Assembly (NCBI RefSeq): GCF_051014445.1 | Contig: NC_135140.1 | Span: 12,207,501 to 12,271,500 of the forward strand | DNA length: 64,000 nucleotides | From: Colletes latitarsis | Lineage: Eukaryota > Arthropoda > Insecta > Hymenoptera > Colletidae | Reading direction: 5' to 3' | Part shown: positions 1 to 12,268 of the stretch, in pieces | Layout of the letters: each line of letters starts with the position of its first letter | Position numbering within the stretch: position 1 is the stretch's first letter | Notes under the pieces: generated by a model | Databases searched by the model: none | Told to the model about the DNA's origin: nothing | Seen by the model: only the letters and a program-made list of their open reading frames with translations | Position numbers and translations under genes: made by a program

Positions 1-639
1 CATGCTACATCAACTTTTCTTTCGTTTTACTATATCGCGTAATATTCTAATACAATCAAATTAAGCGACGACACAATCGCTTTCTAGGATTGAAAAACGC
101 ACGGACTACAAGTTTCCTTTGACTTTTACTGTAACCATTATAATTCTTTGATGAAAGAAATTTGTAAACAGCATACAAAGTCATGCTTTTTATGTTGTTG
201 CAGCTATACCTTTAATTTACCTGAACGTGAACACCAATATGATTGAAAGTTAATGAATCATGCCAGTTTTGCAATGTCTACGGAATAATGTTAAATGATA
301 CGTTTATCTTTATTGTCGCTGTTGCTACAAGATTATCAAATTAAATAGGTAGACATAATAAGCTTTAATGCTACGTGCACAGGAACACCCTAAAATCAAC
401 CTTTGCTAGATATTGAGCTATATAGATACTTAACGACCTTAGAGTACTTTTCGAAAGCATAAAATACGAATTATAGGACGCTTGATTTGCGACAATTTTG
501 TAACATATATTCGGACAATAAAAAATTATTCGAATGACTCTTTCGTCTTTACTTTTCCTCATCTCTTCATTTCTAGGTACTTATATACGAGACTCTAATG
601 CCGATTTTAAACCAGGATAGACGAATGGTCCAAAACGAT
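1..639. other. Gene-free flank downstream of glutamine synthetase
   Basis: AT-rich sequence beyond the 3' end of the glutamine synthetase gene, which is transcribed leftwards. Only short ORFs without recognisable protein content are present, and I see no RNA gene or element. Confidence 0.5.
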
Positions 640-868
640 TTTATTTACTTTGCTTTCGACATAGTATAGTTTCTAATATAAATTGTTCCTGGACGATCCC
701 CTCTCATCCGAGGCACGTCTTCTTTTCTCGTACTAAATATCAATTTCAACTAGCAGGCCTTTAACTCGCATAGAACGCGTTCGATAAAGGTGCAATCACT
801 ATTGCAGTACAAATTCGTCGTCCGATTCCTCCTTTATGCACAGTACCACCGTCGAGACGGATTTTACT
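640..868 (-). other. Probable 3' UTR of glutamine synthetase
   Basis: This stretch follows the stop codon (869-871, minus strand). The minus strand carries an AATAAA at 640-645, about 225 nt past the stop, a reasonable polyadenylation signal. The extent is inferred from that hexamer only. Confidence 0.4.
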
Positions 869-3757
869 TTACTCGTTCAGAATACAGGTACGCACGAGTG
901 CATCGCAGACAGAGTAAGGATCGCAATTGCTGCTGGGTCTCCTGTCTTCCAAATAGCCCTTTTTCTCCTCGGCAACACCCCGCGGGATACGAATGCTAAC
1001 GTTACGATTGGCTACGCCGGCGCTGAAATCGTGTATACTACTGGTTTCGCATTTCCCTGTCAAACGACGCTCGTTGTCTTTTCCACCGCGCGGATCGTAC
1101 GCCTGAATGTGCCTGAGGTGTTGTTTGCTCAATTTGTCGATAGCTTTCTCGATCGCGGCGATACCGTTTTCGGCGCGCATTGCTTTCGTCGAGAAATTCG
1201 TATGGGCGCCGGCTCCGTTCCACAAACCCTCCATAGGCTTAGGATCCAAAGTAACGACCACGCCGTACTCCTCGGCCACACGATGAAGGATAAACCTGGC
1301 GATCCATAGATCGTCACCGGCGGAAATACCGCTGCAAGGACCGACTTGGAACTCCCACTGCGACGGCATTACCTCAGCGTTCGTACCAGCAATTTTCACG
1401 CCTGCGTAAAGACAAGCTCGATAGTGGGCCTCGACGATTTCACGGCCGATCACTTTGTCGGCACCGACGCCGCAATAATACGGGCCCTGAGGCCCCGGAT
1501 ACCCGTGTTTCGGCCAACCGAGCGGCCTGTTGTCGATATCCAGGAAAGTGTACTCCTGTTCGATTCCGAACCAAGGATCCTGGTCCTTAACCATTTCCAT
1601 TGCCTTGTTTGCTGTGAAACGTTTGTTCGACGCCGTCGGTGTCTTGTCGCTGTGGTAAGTGTCGCAGAGCACCAGTTTGTTGTTACCACGGCGAAATGGA
1701 TCGTTGTAGATCGCTACCGGGCAAAGGTAAATGTCACTATTCGCTCCATCCGCCTGATACGTCGAGCTACCATCGTACGTCCAAATTGGTAACTCTGAAA
1801 ACAAATAAATCAGTGTTTTGTTTTTACCAAATATTTTTTAACGATTTTATTATAGTTTTTTCTTATCTTTAATACATACATTTCAAAGTATCCATTATAC
1901 TGTACAATCTGAGTCCATTTCAGCTATAAACACATCATCCTAACGTCTAACCTAATCCTAACAATACAAGATAAAACATAACTGTTTGCCTCGCTACTTT
2001 CATTTGTCTATAATAGGAGTTCATTAATCGTTGATCTGCTGACTGTAATAATCTTTACCACTAATTCCTAATCGTTTCTACCTGTTCTCAGGATCTCGTG
2101 GCTCACGAGTCGTAATCTGCGACCAGAATGCACAGAATTGATGAGATGAGAGTATCGAGAACGAGAAAAGTGACGACAGAGCCACTAACGGAGCATTGGG
2201 GGAAGCAAACGCATCTGCTACACGAGCCAATGTATGCGAGAGAAGGCGAACGTATACATATAATTGAGGAAAATTGAGACGAATAACTTTTTTTTAGCCA
2301 TTTAATGATTTTGAAAGTTCTTATGATTTATTAAGCCACGTAATGTACATACCTTTTTGCTCTATAATTTCTTTTTATCTTGTATTAAGTTAAATAACTA
2401 TACATTTTATACTCTATGGAAGCATTCTATAGTTCATCCTATAACTAAGTTGAGTTTTTTCATTAAAAATTCTTGAAAGAGTGTAATTTCTTTGGCCTGT
2501 TGACTATTAATGTTTCGTAATTCCAATGAAACGTTCGTCATGGATGACTCATATACATATATGTATTATCCTTCGATGCATCGACTCTTACCTACTCTAT
2601 TATACCGTTGCCCTTCATTACTTGAAAGCATTTCATACCTTCGATCGCAAATAGCTCTGTGCTAATTGTAAGTTACATAATTTAGATATAACTGGATCGG
2701 CTGCTTTTCGGATACGATTTTATCTCACAAAACGTGTTCAACAAGCAATGTTAACAACAGTGTCCAATTGTCCATACGACAAATTGCGCGTGGTGTGTGC
2801 CTCAAAGATCTATTCTTGGACATTCAGTTATACATGCACACATATATGCAGACGACACGCGCCTGGTCCAATGCTTCGATCCTGATAATGCACATACTGC
2901 TTGGCGAGAAACTGAAATAGATCTGGAAAAGATCTATTCGTGATTTTACGCGCACGATCTATAATCGAATCCGAGGAAAAGTACATTGTTTACAATCAGA
3001 TCAAGATCGTTTATTTTTGCAAAGGAAAAGAGTCTTCGAGACCGATCTGAACTTATGCCCAACAAAACCTATCGATATACTGCTGTTTAAAAATTTCTGC
3101 CAGAATTGATCCTTCCTTCACCATAGAATATATTTCATGCACAATGTTCATTAGAATAGGTAATTGCAGTCGAACAAATCTAAACGTACTTGCTCATAAG
3201 GTACGTGCATTGACTAGAATACTTTAGATGGGATTAATATTCATCGTGTATCGTGGTTGCCGGTCGAATTGCATGTATGTGTCAAGGTTGATTCACAGAA
3301 AGGAAACAGAACAAGTGTTTCAGACAAAACAAAATAGATATCGCGTAGGAAGAATGTTAAGTAGCCACCGTTTAGCTTCTATCGTGAAATAATGTGAAGC
3401 GCGATTAAATAATACCAGCAGTTGCTACGCAATTGAAAATACTCGAAGCTGAAATTTGACGTTCAAGGTCCGTTGAAGTCTAGCTACAAAATTCCATTCT
3501 ATCCCCTTGCATAAATAGTAATTTGTATACATTTTGAAATTCAACAGCGTGGCACTATAAATCGTTTACCAACCTGATGCGTGTTTCGGCACGAAATCCA
3601 CCGTTCTAGTTTTGCTTCGCAATGCTTCGCCGGTACCGTCGATCCAAATGTACTTTGCTTGAATTTTATCTTCCGGTTGGGGCAGATCGAGATATCTGTT
3701 CAGCAGGGTTTTGTCTAAGGCCGCGTTCGGAGACTCGTCCAGCATTGAACGTGACAT
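869..3757 (-). CDS. Gs2: Glutamine synthetase, cytosolic type (two coding exons)
   Basis: This enzyme makes glutamine from glutamate, ammonia and ATP. Coding exons on the minus strand are 3757-3574 and 1794-869. The junction TCAG|GTTGGT ... TTTTCAG|AG restores Ala-Ser-Glu-Leu-Pro and gives 369 aa, the normal length for eukaryotic GSII. Seen in the translation: DGSSTYQA at about residue 69, WFGIEQEYTFLD at about 136 with the catalytic-type glutamates E140 and E142, NAEVMPSQWEFQVG at about 200 with E202 and E209, GAHTNFSTKAMR at about 257, NRNVSIRIPR at about 325 and EDRRPSSNCDPY at about 344. No frameshift is visible, so it looks functional. The start chosen is MSRSML, 7 nt inside an exon whose acceptor (TTACAG) lies at 3770-3765, so at least one upstream non-coding exon must exist. 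GS1 and GS2 differ mainly at the N terminus; lack of an evident mitochondrial presequence favours the cytosolic form. The intron (1795-3573) holds a LINE relic. Confidence 0.96.
2755..2943 (+). pseudogene. Decayed non-LTR retrotransposon (LINE) reverse transcriptase fragment
   Basis: One plus-strand frame from 2755 to the stop at 2941-2943 reads CVPQRSILG followed nine residues later by YADDTRLVQCFDPDNAH. These match the GVPQGSILG block and the YADD catalytic motif of non-LTR reverse transcriptases. In intact enzymes the two blocks are separated by a few tens of residues, so the copy carries an internal deletion. After the stop, the same frame continues with AHDL, a second stop (2962-2964), then SNPRKSTLFT, resembling the NP-K segment that normally follows. 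The relic lies antisense within the glutamine synthetase intron. Clade (Jockey, R1 or CR1-like) cannot be told from this length. Confidence 0.72.
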
Positions 3758-3764
3758 TGTGACG

Positions 3765-5483
3765 CTGTAACACAATGGAATAATATATTGGGAGTAATAC
3801 GGGATAAGTATAAAGAATTAATAGATTCTTTTAATAAATAATAGACTTTCAGATATGTGATTACTTCCTTTTCTTCTAATTTTCTTAATAAGCTCATTCT
3901 TTTCAATGAAACTGAAAATTGTAATAAATAAACAAGCGACTAATCTAGTTACTATAAAAACCAGAAAATTGCATTATGTTTTTCACGCAAAACAGATTTT
4001 CTTTTATTTATTTCTTTTTTCTATTTCCAGTGTTGTGAATTATTTCCAACAGTGCAAATCGTCTCGAACTGTTATACGAACGGAGGCAAATTATTTCGGA
4101 GAATAGGGGCAAAGAAAGCGAAGAAATGTTTGGAAATTCAAATCGCATTCGTTTTCATTTTAATTCGATTGGACGGTGGCGCCATCATCGACGAAAACGT
4201 GTACCCGCACGACATGTCATGGCGATTGATTCGTGTGCAGCGTCACCGGGAACGCACAAGTCTCTCTCTCGATTTATTCGTGGTGGGTCGGAAAGATAGG
4301 TGCGCCCACATATCACGTAACTTCGCATCGGGCACCATGCGGCACGCACGTGGTTTTCGCATGCACTGGAACCATACTATATGTATACATGCCAGACGCC
4401 CACGAGCACCGCGGTTCGCACGGTGCTTTTAAGGTCTTTAACCGATAGGTTGTTCGAATAATCGCCTTTTAAATGCTTCCAATAATGTTTACGACTAATA
4501 AGTCGTTACGATACGATAATAATATCGTAACTTTGAAAGAAATCTAACTATAGGAATAAAATGAAAAGAAAAAGACTAGCGACTGGTTTTCTGGCAAAGT
4601 AGAAACAAAATTTCTAAATATGTGTTCCAAAAACCAGTAAACAGTTAGCGATAACGGTATGTTGACCGCAATGGCATCACTCTTAAATTACGGAACTATG
4701 TATCAGTCGATTCTGAGCCAATTTTAAACAGTGAGAACTTTATTGTTCTCTTGAATGTGCATGAACTTTTAACGGTGCGTTAATGATTAGACCAGGAACT
4801 CTACTTGGTAGTTTTCTGCGTTAGGATAAGAAAAATCTGATCGGTGGACGTTCCCTGACAAAATTGTTAAAAAATTACAGAAATAAATGGAAGGTTTCTT
4901 CTGTCTGTAGATCTGTATTTGTTTTCATGGCAGGGAAACTGTATAGTTCTGAGACTCGAGCAAGTTTTCTATTTTCAATTATGTAATCCCCGCTCATCAT
5001 CGGTATTCACTGCATGCAGATCGCTCGTTAAATCATCCCACGTGTATTTTAATTGCTCGGTACACACTCGAAGATTTTTCTATTTCCCATGCTCTTTATC
5101 TTAACTCTGACGAACTCTTTGATTATATTTCTGACGTTACAACGTTTGTTCTCGTCGATTTTACCTATTCAAATATACTGGAATTGAAACTTTGTAATTC
5201 TCGTGACGTTCTTCCGAAGCTCGTTTTTGTTTTCCCTCTGCAGTTAACGTTAAATGGTCTGATCGTTTGTAATGGAACGGCTCGATGATTGTTTGATTGC
5301 TGGGCAACGTTTCATTATGGATGCATCCTGCTGACCCCGAGAGTATTTCCTCCGTGACATTTCGACCATTTAGGCCCCTAAACATCTGCTCTATTTTCTT
5401 CTAAAAATAACTTTATAAGCAAAGGGATATAATATTCGTTAATTTTTAAGAAATCGTTCTTTTATAAATTATATTCGTCGTTC
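3765..5483. other. Upstream region of glutamine synthetase, probable promoter and non-coding exon
   Basis: Intergenic sequence on the 5' side of glutamine synthetase. A more GC-rich, CpG-containing stretch at about 4140-4440 stands out from its AT-rich surroundings and is the best candidate for the first, untranslated exon and promoter. The ORFs across it (up to 126 codons) look random. No TATA box can be assigned. Confidence 0.3.
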
Positions 5484-5837
5484 TGTGGCGCTGCTTTGCT
5501 ACGGGTGGGAACTCGAAGAATTTCGTAGGAGGACAGAAAAGGAAAGAAGGGAGCGGCGTTTTATTTGGGCCCACTAGTGGATCCATCAATAAGGCTTTCT
5601 AGCAGTCCCTGCCTTAGGCGACTGGGATATTGAGAAGTCCATCGAGGATTGTATACATATATACAACCAAGGGGTCGGTCGAGCGCTTGTGAGAGCGCGA
5701 TCCCTCTGGCGGCGAGCATGGGAGGCGACGCCACAGTTCAATCCTATTATTGATATTTATGCCGTTGTTAAGAGTATACGGCATTATATGTGTCAGTAAA
5801 GTGAGTGTTCTGTTATCTTATCCGCCGTGTCTTATCA
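5484..5837. mobile_element. LTR-like block, possible solo LTR
   Basis: The block starts TGTGGCGCTG and ends CTTATCA, giving the TG...CA termini of an LTR, and it is much more GC-rich than its flanks. Near its right end is AGTAAAGTGAGTGTTCTG, which looks like an LTR polyadenylation signal followed by a GT-rich element. No exact target-site duplication is visible at the flanks (cgttc and gtttc differ), and no second copy occurs in the window, so this call rests on shape alone. Confidence 0.35.
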
Positions 5838-8227
5838 GTTTCAATAATAATGCCTACGTGCTTCTCTTGTCATCGAAAAACACCAATGCAAAGCGATTAT
5901 GATAATCTAGTTTCAATATTTGTAACATTTATCCCAATATGTTTTGAAACATTGGACACTTCGAACGTTTTGTAATAACATACTGCACGAACGCTAAAGT
6001 TCTAATTACATATTACTACACGTTCCATTACCTTCGAATAATTCGAATACAATAAAATTCGCTTTTTATCATTTCATTTACAAATGTGCATTTTCAAACA
6101 TTCGATATGTTTCGATTTCATCTTAAAATTGCTAAGAATCACTCGCAATACACTAACAACGAATTGTTATCGTAAATTACTAAGTAGAAGGTTCGTCTTA
6201 AAGTTATTAACAATTTAAGATTCGCCTGAATGACGGCAATCCGCAGACAGTTGCGCACGAACTATGTACCATGTAGAAAGCGTACTTACCGACGTATCCG
6301 ATAGCATTACCACAGACCAGGTATACGACTTATACCATGTACAGGGTGTCCACGCTAAAGTGTGACAGTCGCGATATATCAATAACTATTGATGATACGA
6401 AAAAATTGTTTATCTATAAATTGCAGGATAAAATGGGATCTCTATTTTGGCGTAAACGAACACTTTTTTACGTTATTAATTTCAAAGATACGATGGTGTA
6501 GTTTCGTTTTTAGAGAACTATGTATCTTTTTTTGGATTATAGCGTTTTTCAAGACGAATTCATTAAGCTTTAATGTATTCATTCGATTTTTATTAATTTT
6601 CAAGATACAACGCTTAGAAATTTACTGATTTTCAGCGGAGACGTCTCGGCTTGAGTGGTATATAAGTCATATACCTCGTATTACGTTCTTGCCTCAATTT
6701 ATGGGAACGCAAACACACGTTGAACGACATTAAACCTGTCTTGTGAAAATCCAGAAGGGCATATCGAAACCCGCCCGACGAGATTTTCAAACAGAGAGGG
6801 TAAATGCCACTTCCGGTACACGATTCTGTCCTAAAAAAGTGTCGTCCGCAAAGATATCCTTTTAGACACGGATCCACTATCCAATTAAACACGCACGCAC
6901 CACTGCAATTACGTTATTCACGAGTGTCCGACGTGTACACGCAACTCGCGTTTTGTCTCGTCCGCGAGAATTAGTTCCACATTACAAGTGTGCAAGCGTG
7001 TCTAAATTTAAAAGCGTAAAAAAGAATCTGTCGATAAATTTGTTCATTTAGGCAACCAATAAGGTAACATTTAAGGGAATATTCTCGCGTAACGACTCGT
7101 AACAGCGACTCGTGTTTATGTGTTTTCACCGTGTAAAAGGAGGGTCAGGTGAATATTGATATCTTTGTAGGTCAAATTCGAACAAGTATTTCCCTCTGTT
7201 TGTTGCACAATCCGCGTTTAATCGATTATTTGTACTTTAGAAGAACATTGCCGCTCGAAATACATTTCGGTTTCTAGGTCTTATCTCCTTGCCACCAAAT
7301 ACGTATTCCCCTTTGTGTCTTATTTATTTCGGGGGTTCGATAATCTCTGCCCCTCCGTCTATACGCGTGTCCATATCGATTCCAGTTTTTAATAACCGCG
7401 ATTTAAGGTGTAACACTTTATACATTCTTCCAGAGGATCGCGACAAATGCATACAAAGTAAACTCGTAACGACTATGTTTATTGTACGTGCATTTAAGTA
7501 ATGTCGATGTTAAGCGAAATAACAAGTCTAAGTAAATCTAATAACATATGTCGCTACTAAACAAAAATGTTAACGCATTACGTGAATGTTACCACAGAGC
7601 GACCTTCGCCGGGAAGGTGTTTGGTCGTTCAAATGTTACATACGTAGTTAATTGATACGTTTAATCGTGTCTTGAAACCGGTTAAACTCATAACCGCGGG
7701 TGGAAGTTGCTTATAATTGCCGTGAGATTATTTCAACTGTACAGAACGAGTTCCATGCAATTTATTTAACCAACGATCTTCGAAAAATGAATTGACGAGC
7801 ACGATACGAACGGACGGAAAAATATTCTCGAATGTAGAGTAAGTGCAGCATATTTGAAATACTGTTGATAATTTCAAATATCAGAGTATTTAAAAAAAAT
7901 AATTACTAAAGTTGTTTGTTTTAAATGTCGCAAATAATAGGGGACGACTGTATAACACCTGATAGCCAATGTCTTTTGTTGAAGAACCGTAATCCTGGCA
8001 TTCAAAGTGAAACGTACATTTTACAGCAAGTATTCCATCGTTGCAATTATGGTTAAAATATATCGAAACTTTAAAATTCATCGATTAATATTGATTCTAT
8101 GGTTTCGTGTCAGAAGTTACCTTTTAAAATTTTAACTGGAAAATATATTCTATAATAATTTTAATCATTTTTCCTTAATTGACTTTCTGACTTGCAGGTT
8201 TTTCACTCTAAATTATTACTAATTATA
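5838..8227. other. Gene-free stretch with one transposon-end relic
   Basis: No gene is supported here. At 6343 the motif TACAGGGTGTCCACGC opens a segment of about 280 bp that looks like one end of another DNA-transposon family, annotated separately. The ORFs of 60-86 codons around 6632-6892 and 7289-7501 resemble no known protein. Confidence 0.4.
6342..6625. mobile_element. Single-ended relic of a second TIR-like element
   Basis: TACAGGGTGTCCACGCTAAA is a transposon-type terminus distinct from the CAGGGTGTTCGGCC family elsewhere in the window. It is followed by AT-rich sequence without coding capacity. The opposite terminus is not found nearby, so the right boundary is arbitrary. Confidence 0.35.
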
Positions 8228-8862
8228 CAGGTTGTAATGGGAGATTTTAGAGACCAAAATAAGACGAAAATCAAGAATATCAATTTGTTGATGGAGGATA
8301 AGAAGTTATTAACATTTAAAGTTCCGCACGAACTGAATTTTTTTCTCGAAAGTGGGTAGGAATTCGGGGGTGTGTCTATTCACCAAAAATAATTGAAACT
8401 GACCCTTATAACCGAAAATAATTTTTTTAGAACGATTAGAAATTTTTTAATTTTGTCGAAAAATTTCACACTTTCTCGAATTTTTTTCTCGAAACTGCGT
8501 AGGATTTCGGTTGTATGTCTTTTGACCAAAAATGCTTGTAATTGACCCCTGCAACCGAAAATAATTTTTTTAGAACGATTGGAAATTTTTTAATTTTGTC
8601 GAAAAACACACTTTCTCGAATTTTCTTCTCAAAAGTGGGTAGGATTTCTGGGGTGTGTTTATTCACCAAAAATAATTGAAACTGACCCCTATAACCAAAA
8701 ATAATTTTTTTGGAATGATTGGAAATTTTTTAATTTTGTCGAAAAATTCCACACTTTCTCGAATTTTTTTCTCAAAAGTGGGTAGGAATTCGGGGGTATG
8801 TCTATTCACCAAAAATGCTTATAATTGATCCCCGCAACCAAAAATAATTTTTTCAGAATGAC
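8228..8862 (-). mobile_element. Modular TIR element, copy A (right side truncated)
   Basis: The left end is a damaged terminus (TACAGG then a gap) followed by the family's conserved subterminal block: GGGAGATTTTAGAGACCAAAATAAGACG and the paired TTGTTGATGGAGG. The body has four direct copies of the element's module at spacings of about 143, 140 and 143 bp, judged by the recurring GACCC(C) anchor at 8401, 8544, 8684 and 8827. The other terminus is absent. Modules are in the orientation called minus here. ORFs inside are by-products of the repeat. Confidence 0.8.
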
Positions 8863-10186
8863 TTGAATACTATTACTCCGAAATACAAATTTTTATTGCG
8901 TGTATGTAACAATATTTAAACATAAAAAGATATGAAATTAATGTAAAATACACTTATTTAACACTAAAAGGGTTTTAATTTACAAAACCTGCATTAACAG
9001 TTCAATTTTGCTTCGATTTCTTCTCTATACATATTTCGTTTCACCTATCAATGGTGTTGCGATATGCAGCATTAACGTTCGTAAATAAATATGAGTTCGA
9101 AATCGTTGACGTTATGTAATTCACGTGTTACCAGTGCTTTTATGTTATATAATCTTGGTTCTAAAATTCACATTCGCAGAATAACGCGTTAAGTATTATA
9201 CATATGAGCAGTTTTAAAGTGTGACGAGTAGTTTTCCGCTAGGTTCCGGAAGAATTCGTTTAAACGACCTCATGCTGGGCAGTATACCCAGTCAAATTGA
9301 ATAGAAGCCATGAAAGCAATTGAGGATATTAATTATCCCCTGGATGATGGTCCGCTGACAAACCGAGGCTATTAAAAAGAAAAAAAAAATATAAAAAAAA
9401 TAGAAAGGATTTGTATTACAGTGTGAAACGAGTTATAAAATTGACTGTTAATTGAGCTCATTATATATACATGTGTACAAACGTGCATAACTCTGTACGG
9501 AAATTTTCGTAGTACTAATATGTAGCTGCTAAATAAAATGTAATCTAAAATTAAACTCGGCCTAACTGATCGTTAAACAAATTCCACGACGTATTTGGCG
9601 CGTGTTTTATAACTACGTTTATCATAAATATCAACAGATACGTCGGCGTTTCAAAACTGTTAGTTTCATATTTTTTTTTTTGGAAATAATATTCTTACGC
9701 TGTCGGACCGAACTCGCAAAATGTTGATTTTACGCGTAGACTATATAATTGAACATTCGACGCAGTACTTACTTTTGCAATTTCGCCAAATTTATTTCCC
9801 TTTCACGCCTCGACAATTATTTTTAGTTCCACGGTGGAAGCGTTAATTGAGCTTATCGTATATTCGTTGAATAAAAATTAATTTGCAAATTATTTTCAGT
9901 TTATAAGCTACTCCCTTGCGTCTCCAGGCTGCCTTTACTCCGTTACGGTTTTCCTTTTTTTTTTTTTTTGAGAAAAATTTATCGCAAGACGTTCGATCGA
10001 TCTGCAATTTAGTACGAATTATTTTCTCATCGAAAGAACAATTTCAGAGGGTCGCGTGCAGAATAATGATTATGGTCGGTCTACGTTATTCAAAATCAGA
10101 GATGGTTAAATTTTATTTACGGGATATAAAGGTAAGTTAATTTATAAGACGCTAGTGATCGATGCATAAAAAGTATAGCCTCTATT
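8863..10186. other. Gene-free stretch between copy A and the 10.2-kb ORF
   Basis: AT-rich sequence with poly-A and poly-T runs near 9375-9400, 9670 and 9957-9970. Nothing else can be supported. Confidence 0.4.
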
Positions 10187-10426
10187 CTAGTTGTCACGCA
10201 ATGACATTTTCTTTTGTTTCGCATCTTGAAGCTTCGGGTTTCGACGAGAGACCGTGAATTTCTCAGTGCCACCGGGTCCTCTGCCAACAATTTCGAGCAC
10301 ACGTGGCTCGATGCACTTATACAAATCGTAATTCATTCCCCAAGGAGCGTGGTTCGTTCCCACCAATGTTCGTTCCTCGCTTTCCATGTTTTTACGACGA
10401 TAATCACTTCCGGATGTGTCGACCAA
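10187..10426 (-). CDS. Candidate coding exon or small protein, unrecognised
   Basis: A minus-strand ORF of up to 79 codons whose composition is unlike the AT-rich surroundings. From an internal methionine (about codon 14) it reads MESEERTLVGTNHAPWGMNY, followed by LYKCIEPRVLEIVGRGPGG. Codons are GC-balanced and the residues are varied and hydrophilic, as in a real protein rather than random AT-rich frame. I do not recognise the family. It ends 10 bp from the terminus of element copy B. It may be a complete small protein, an exon of a larger gene, or a decayed gene fragment; no matching upstream exon was found. Confidence 0.35.
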   Translation of the reverse strand: MVDTSGSDYRRKNMESEERTLVGTNHAPWGMNYDLYKCIEPRVLEIVGRGPGGTEKFTVSRRNPKLQDAKQKKMSLRDN

Positions 10427-10435
10427 TCAAGTATA

Positions 10436-12268
10436 CAGGGTGTTCAGCCACCCCTAGGAAAATTTTTAATAGGGGATTCTAGAGGCCAAAATAAGACGAA
10501 AATCAAGAATATCAATTTGTTGATGGAGGCTTCGTTAAACAGTTATTAACGTTTAAAGTTCCGCCAGAATTTAATTTTTTTCTAGAAAATGCGCAGGATT
10601 TCGGGGGTATGTCTATTCACCAAAAATGTTTATAACTGACCCCCGCAACCGAAAATAATTTTTCCAGAACGATTTGAAATTTTTGTTTTAAGCACCTAAC
10701 CCCCTGTCGATTTTTCTTCAAAATTCCTTTTTCATTTTTAGTAATTTTGTTTGACGCCCTATAGAAAAGTTGTCTAATACTTTTTTGTAGGTACCCGCCG
10801 GCTCTATTTTAGAAAAAAGTTTCAATGAAAAATATTCACTATTGCAGCAGTTATGGCTGTTTGAAAATTGGACCATTTTTATGGGGTTTTTCTCATTTTA
10901 CGGCGTCAAAGAACAACTTTTTCAATATTGTTAGAATTCCTACATATTCTCCACCAAAATACGCGTTGTTTGCATTTTGAAATATTAAAATCCTCCAATC
11001 CGTTCAGAAGTACTGATATTATAAGCATCGAGGAAGCATTTGTGGCCAGAATATTATATTCTCGGTAAGGAATTTTTTTCTTTAAAGTGCACAAGATTTC
11101 GGGGATACGTCTATTCACCAAAAATGATTGTAATTGACCACTTCAACTAAAAATAATTTTTTTAGGACGATTTGAAATTTTTTTTTTCCGTCGAAAAATT
11201 TCACACCTTCTCGAATTTTTTTCTAGAAAGTGGGTAGGATTTCGGGGATATGTCTATTCACCAAAAATGTTTATAATTGACCCCCGTAACCGAAAATAAT
11301 TTTTCCAAAACGATTTGAAATTTTTGTTTTAGGCACCTAACCCCTTGTCGATTTTTCTTAAAAATTCGTTTTTTATTTTTAATAAATATGTTCGACGCCC
11401 TACAGAAAAGTTGTCTAATACTTTTTTGTAGGTATCCGTGGGCTTTGCTTCAGAAAAAATTTCAATGAGATAGCTTTACTATTGTAGGAGTTATGGACGG
11501 TTTGAAAATTGGACCACTTTTAGGGGGTTTTTCTCACTTTACAGTGTCAAGGAACAACTTCTTCCATATTGTTAGAATTTCTACACATTCTCCACCAAAA
11601 TACGCGTTGTTTGCATTTTGAAATATTAAAATCCTCCAATCCGTTCAGAAGTACTGATATTATAAGCATCGAGGAAGCATTTGTGGTCAGAATATTATAT
11701 TCTCGGTAAGGAATTTTTTTCTCTAAAGTGCACAAGATTTCGGGGATACGTCTATTCACCAAAAATGATTGTAATTGACCACTTCAACTAAAAATAATTT
11801 TTTTAGGACGATTTGAAATTTTTTTTTTCCGCCGAAAAATTTCACACCTTCTCGAATTTTTTTCTAGAAAGTGGGTAGGATTTCGGGGATATGTCTATTC
11901 ACCAAAAATATTTATAATTGACCCCTGCAACCGAAAATAATTTTTCCAAAACGATTTGAAATTTTTGTTTTAGGCACCTAACCCCTTGTCGATTTTTCTT
12001 AAAAATTCGTTTTTTATTTTTAATAAATATGTTCGACGCCCTACAGAAAAGTTGTCTAATACTTTTTTGTAGGTACCCGTGGGCTTTGCTTCAGAAAAAA
12101 ATTTCAGTGAGATAGCTTTACTATTGTAGGAGTTATGGACGGTTTGAAAATTGGACCACTTTTAGGGGGTTTTTCTCACTTTACAGTGTCAAGGAACAAC
12201 TTCTTCCATATTGTTAGAATTTCTCTTATTCTCCACTAAAATACGCGTTATTTGCATTTTGAAAAATT
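10436..12268 (-). mobile_element. Modular TIR element, copy B, internally expanded as a 641-bp tandem array
   Basis: Begins with CAGGGTGTTCAGCC after a TA (10434-10435) and the subterminal block GGGGATTCTAGAGGCC. Its interior is a long-form body repeated in tandem with a period of 641-642 bp: the landmark GGACCA(T/C)TTTTA occurs at 10870, 11511 and 12153. Units two and three are nearly identical while unit one is more diverged. The right terminus is missing; homology stops at about 12268 inside the third unit. No transposase is encoded. Confidence 0.85.
11061..12268. repeat. 641-bp tandem duplication inside copy B
   Basis: The segment starting CTCGGTAAGGAATTTTTTTC at 11061 recurs at 11702, and the similarity continues in register. 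The high identity of the last two units implies a duplication younger than the insertion of copy B itself. Confidence 0.85.

Noticed and set aside
836..1792. Long plus-strand ORFs opposite glutamine synthetase (157 and 148 codons).
   Set aside because: They are antisense shadows of the GC-richer glutamine synthetase exon and have no protein-like content.
3181..3330. Possible continuation of the LINE protein downstream of the relic.
   Set aside because: Some frames (LNVLAHKVRALTR) look vaguely similar, but in another frame and without a diagnostic motif.
5570..5583. CCCACTAGTGGATCC looks like a cloning-vector polylinker (SpeI-BamHI).
   Set aside because: Only about a dozen bases match, flanking bases do not continue any polylinker I know, and the surroundings are ordinary insect DNA. 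Coincidence is likelier than vector contamination.
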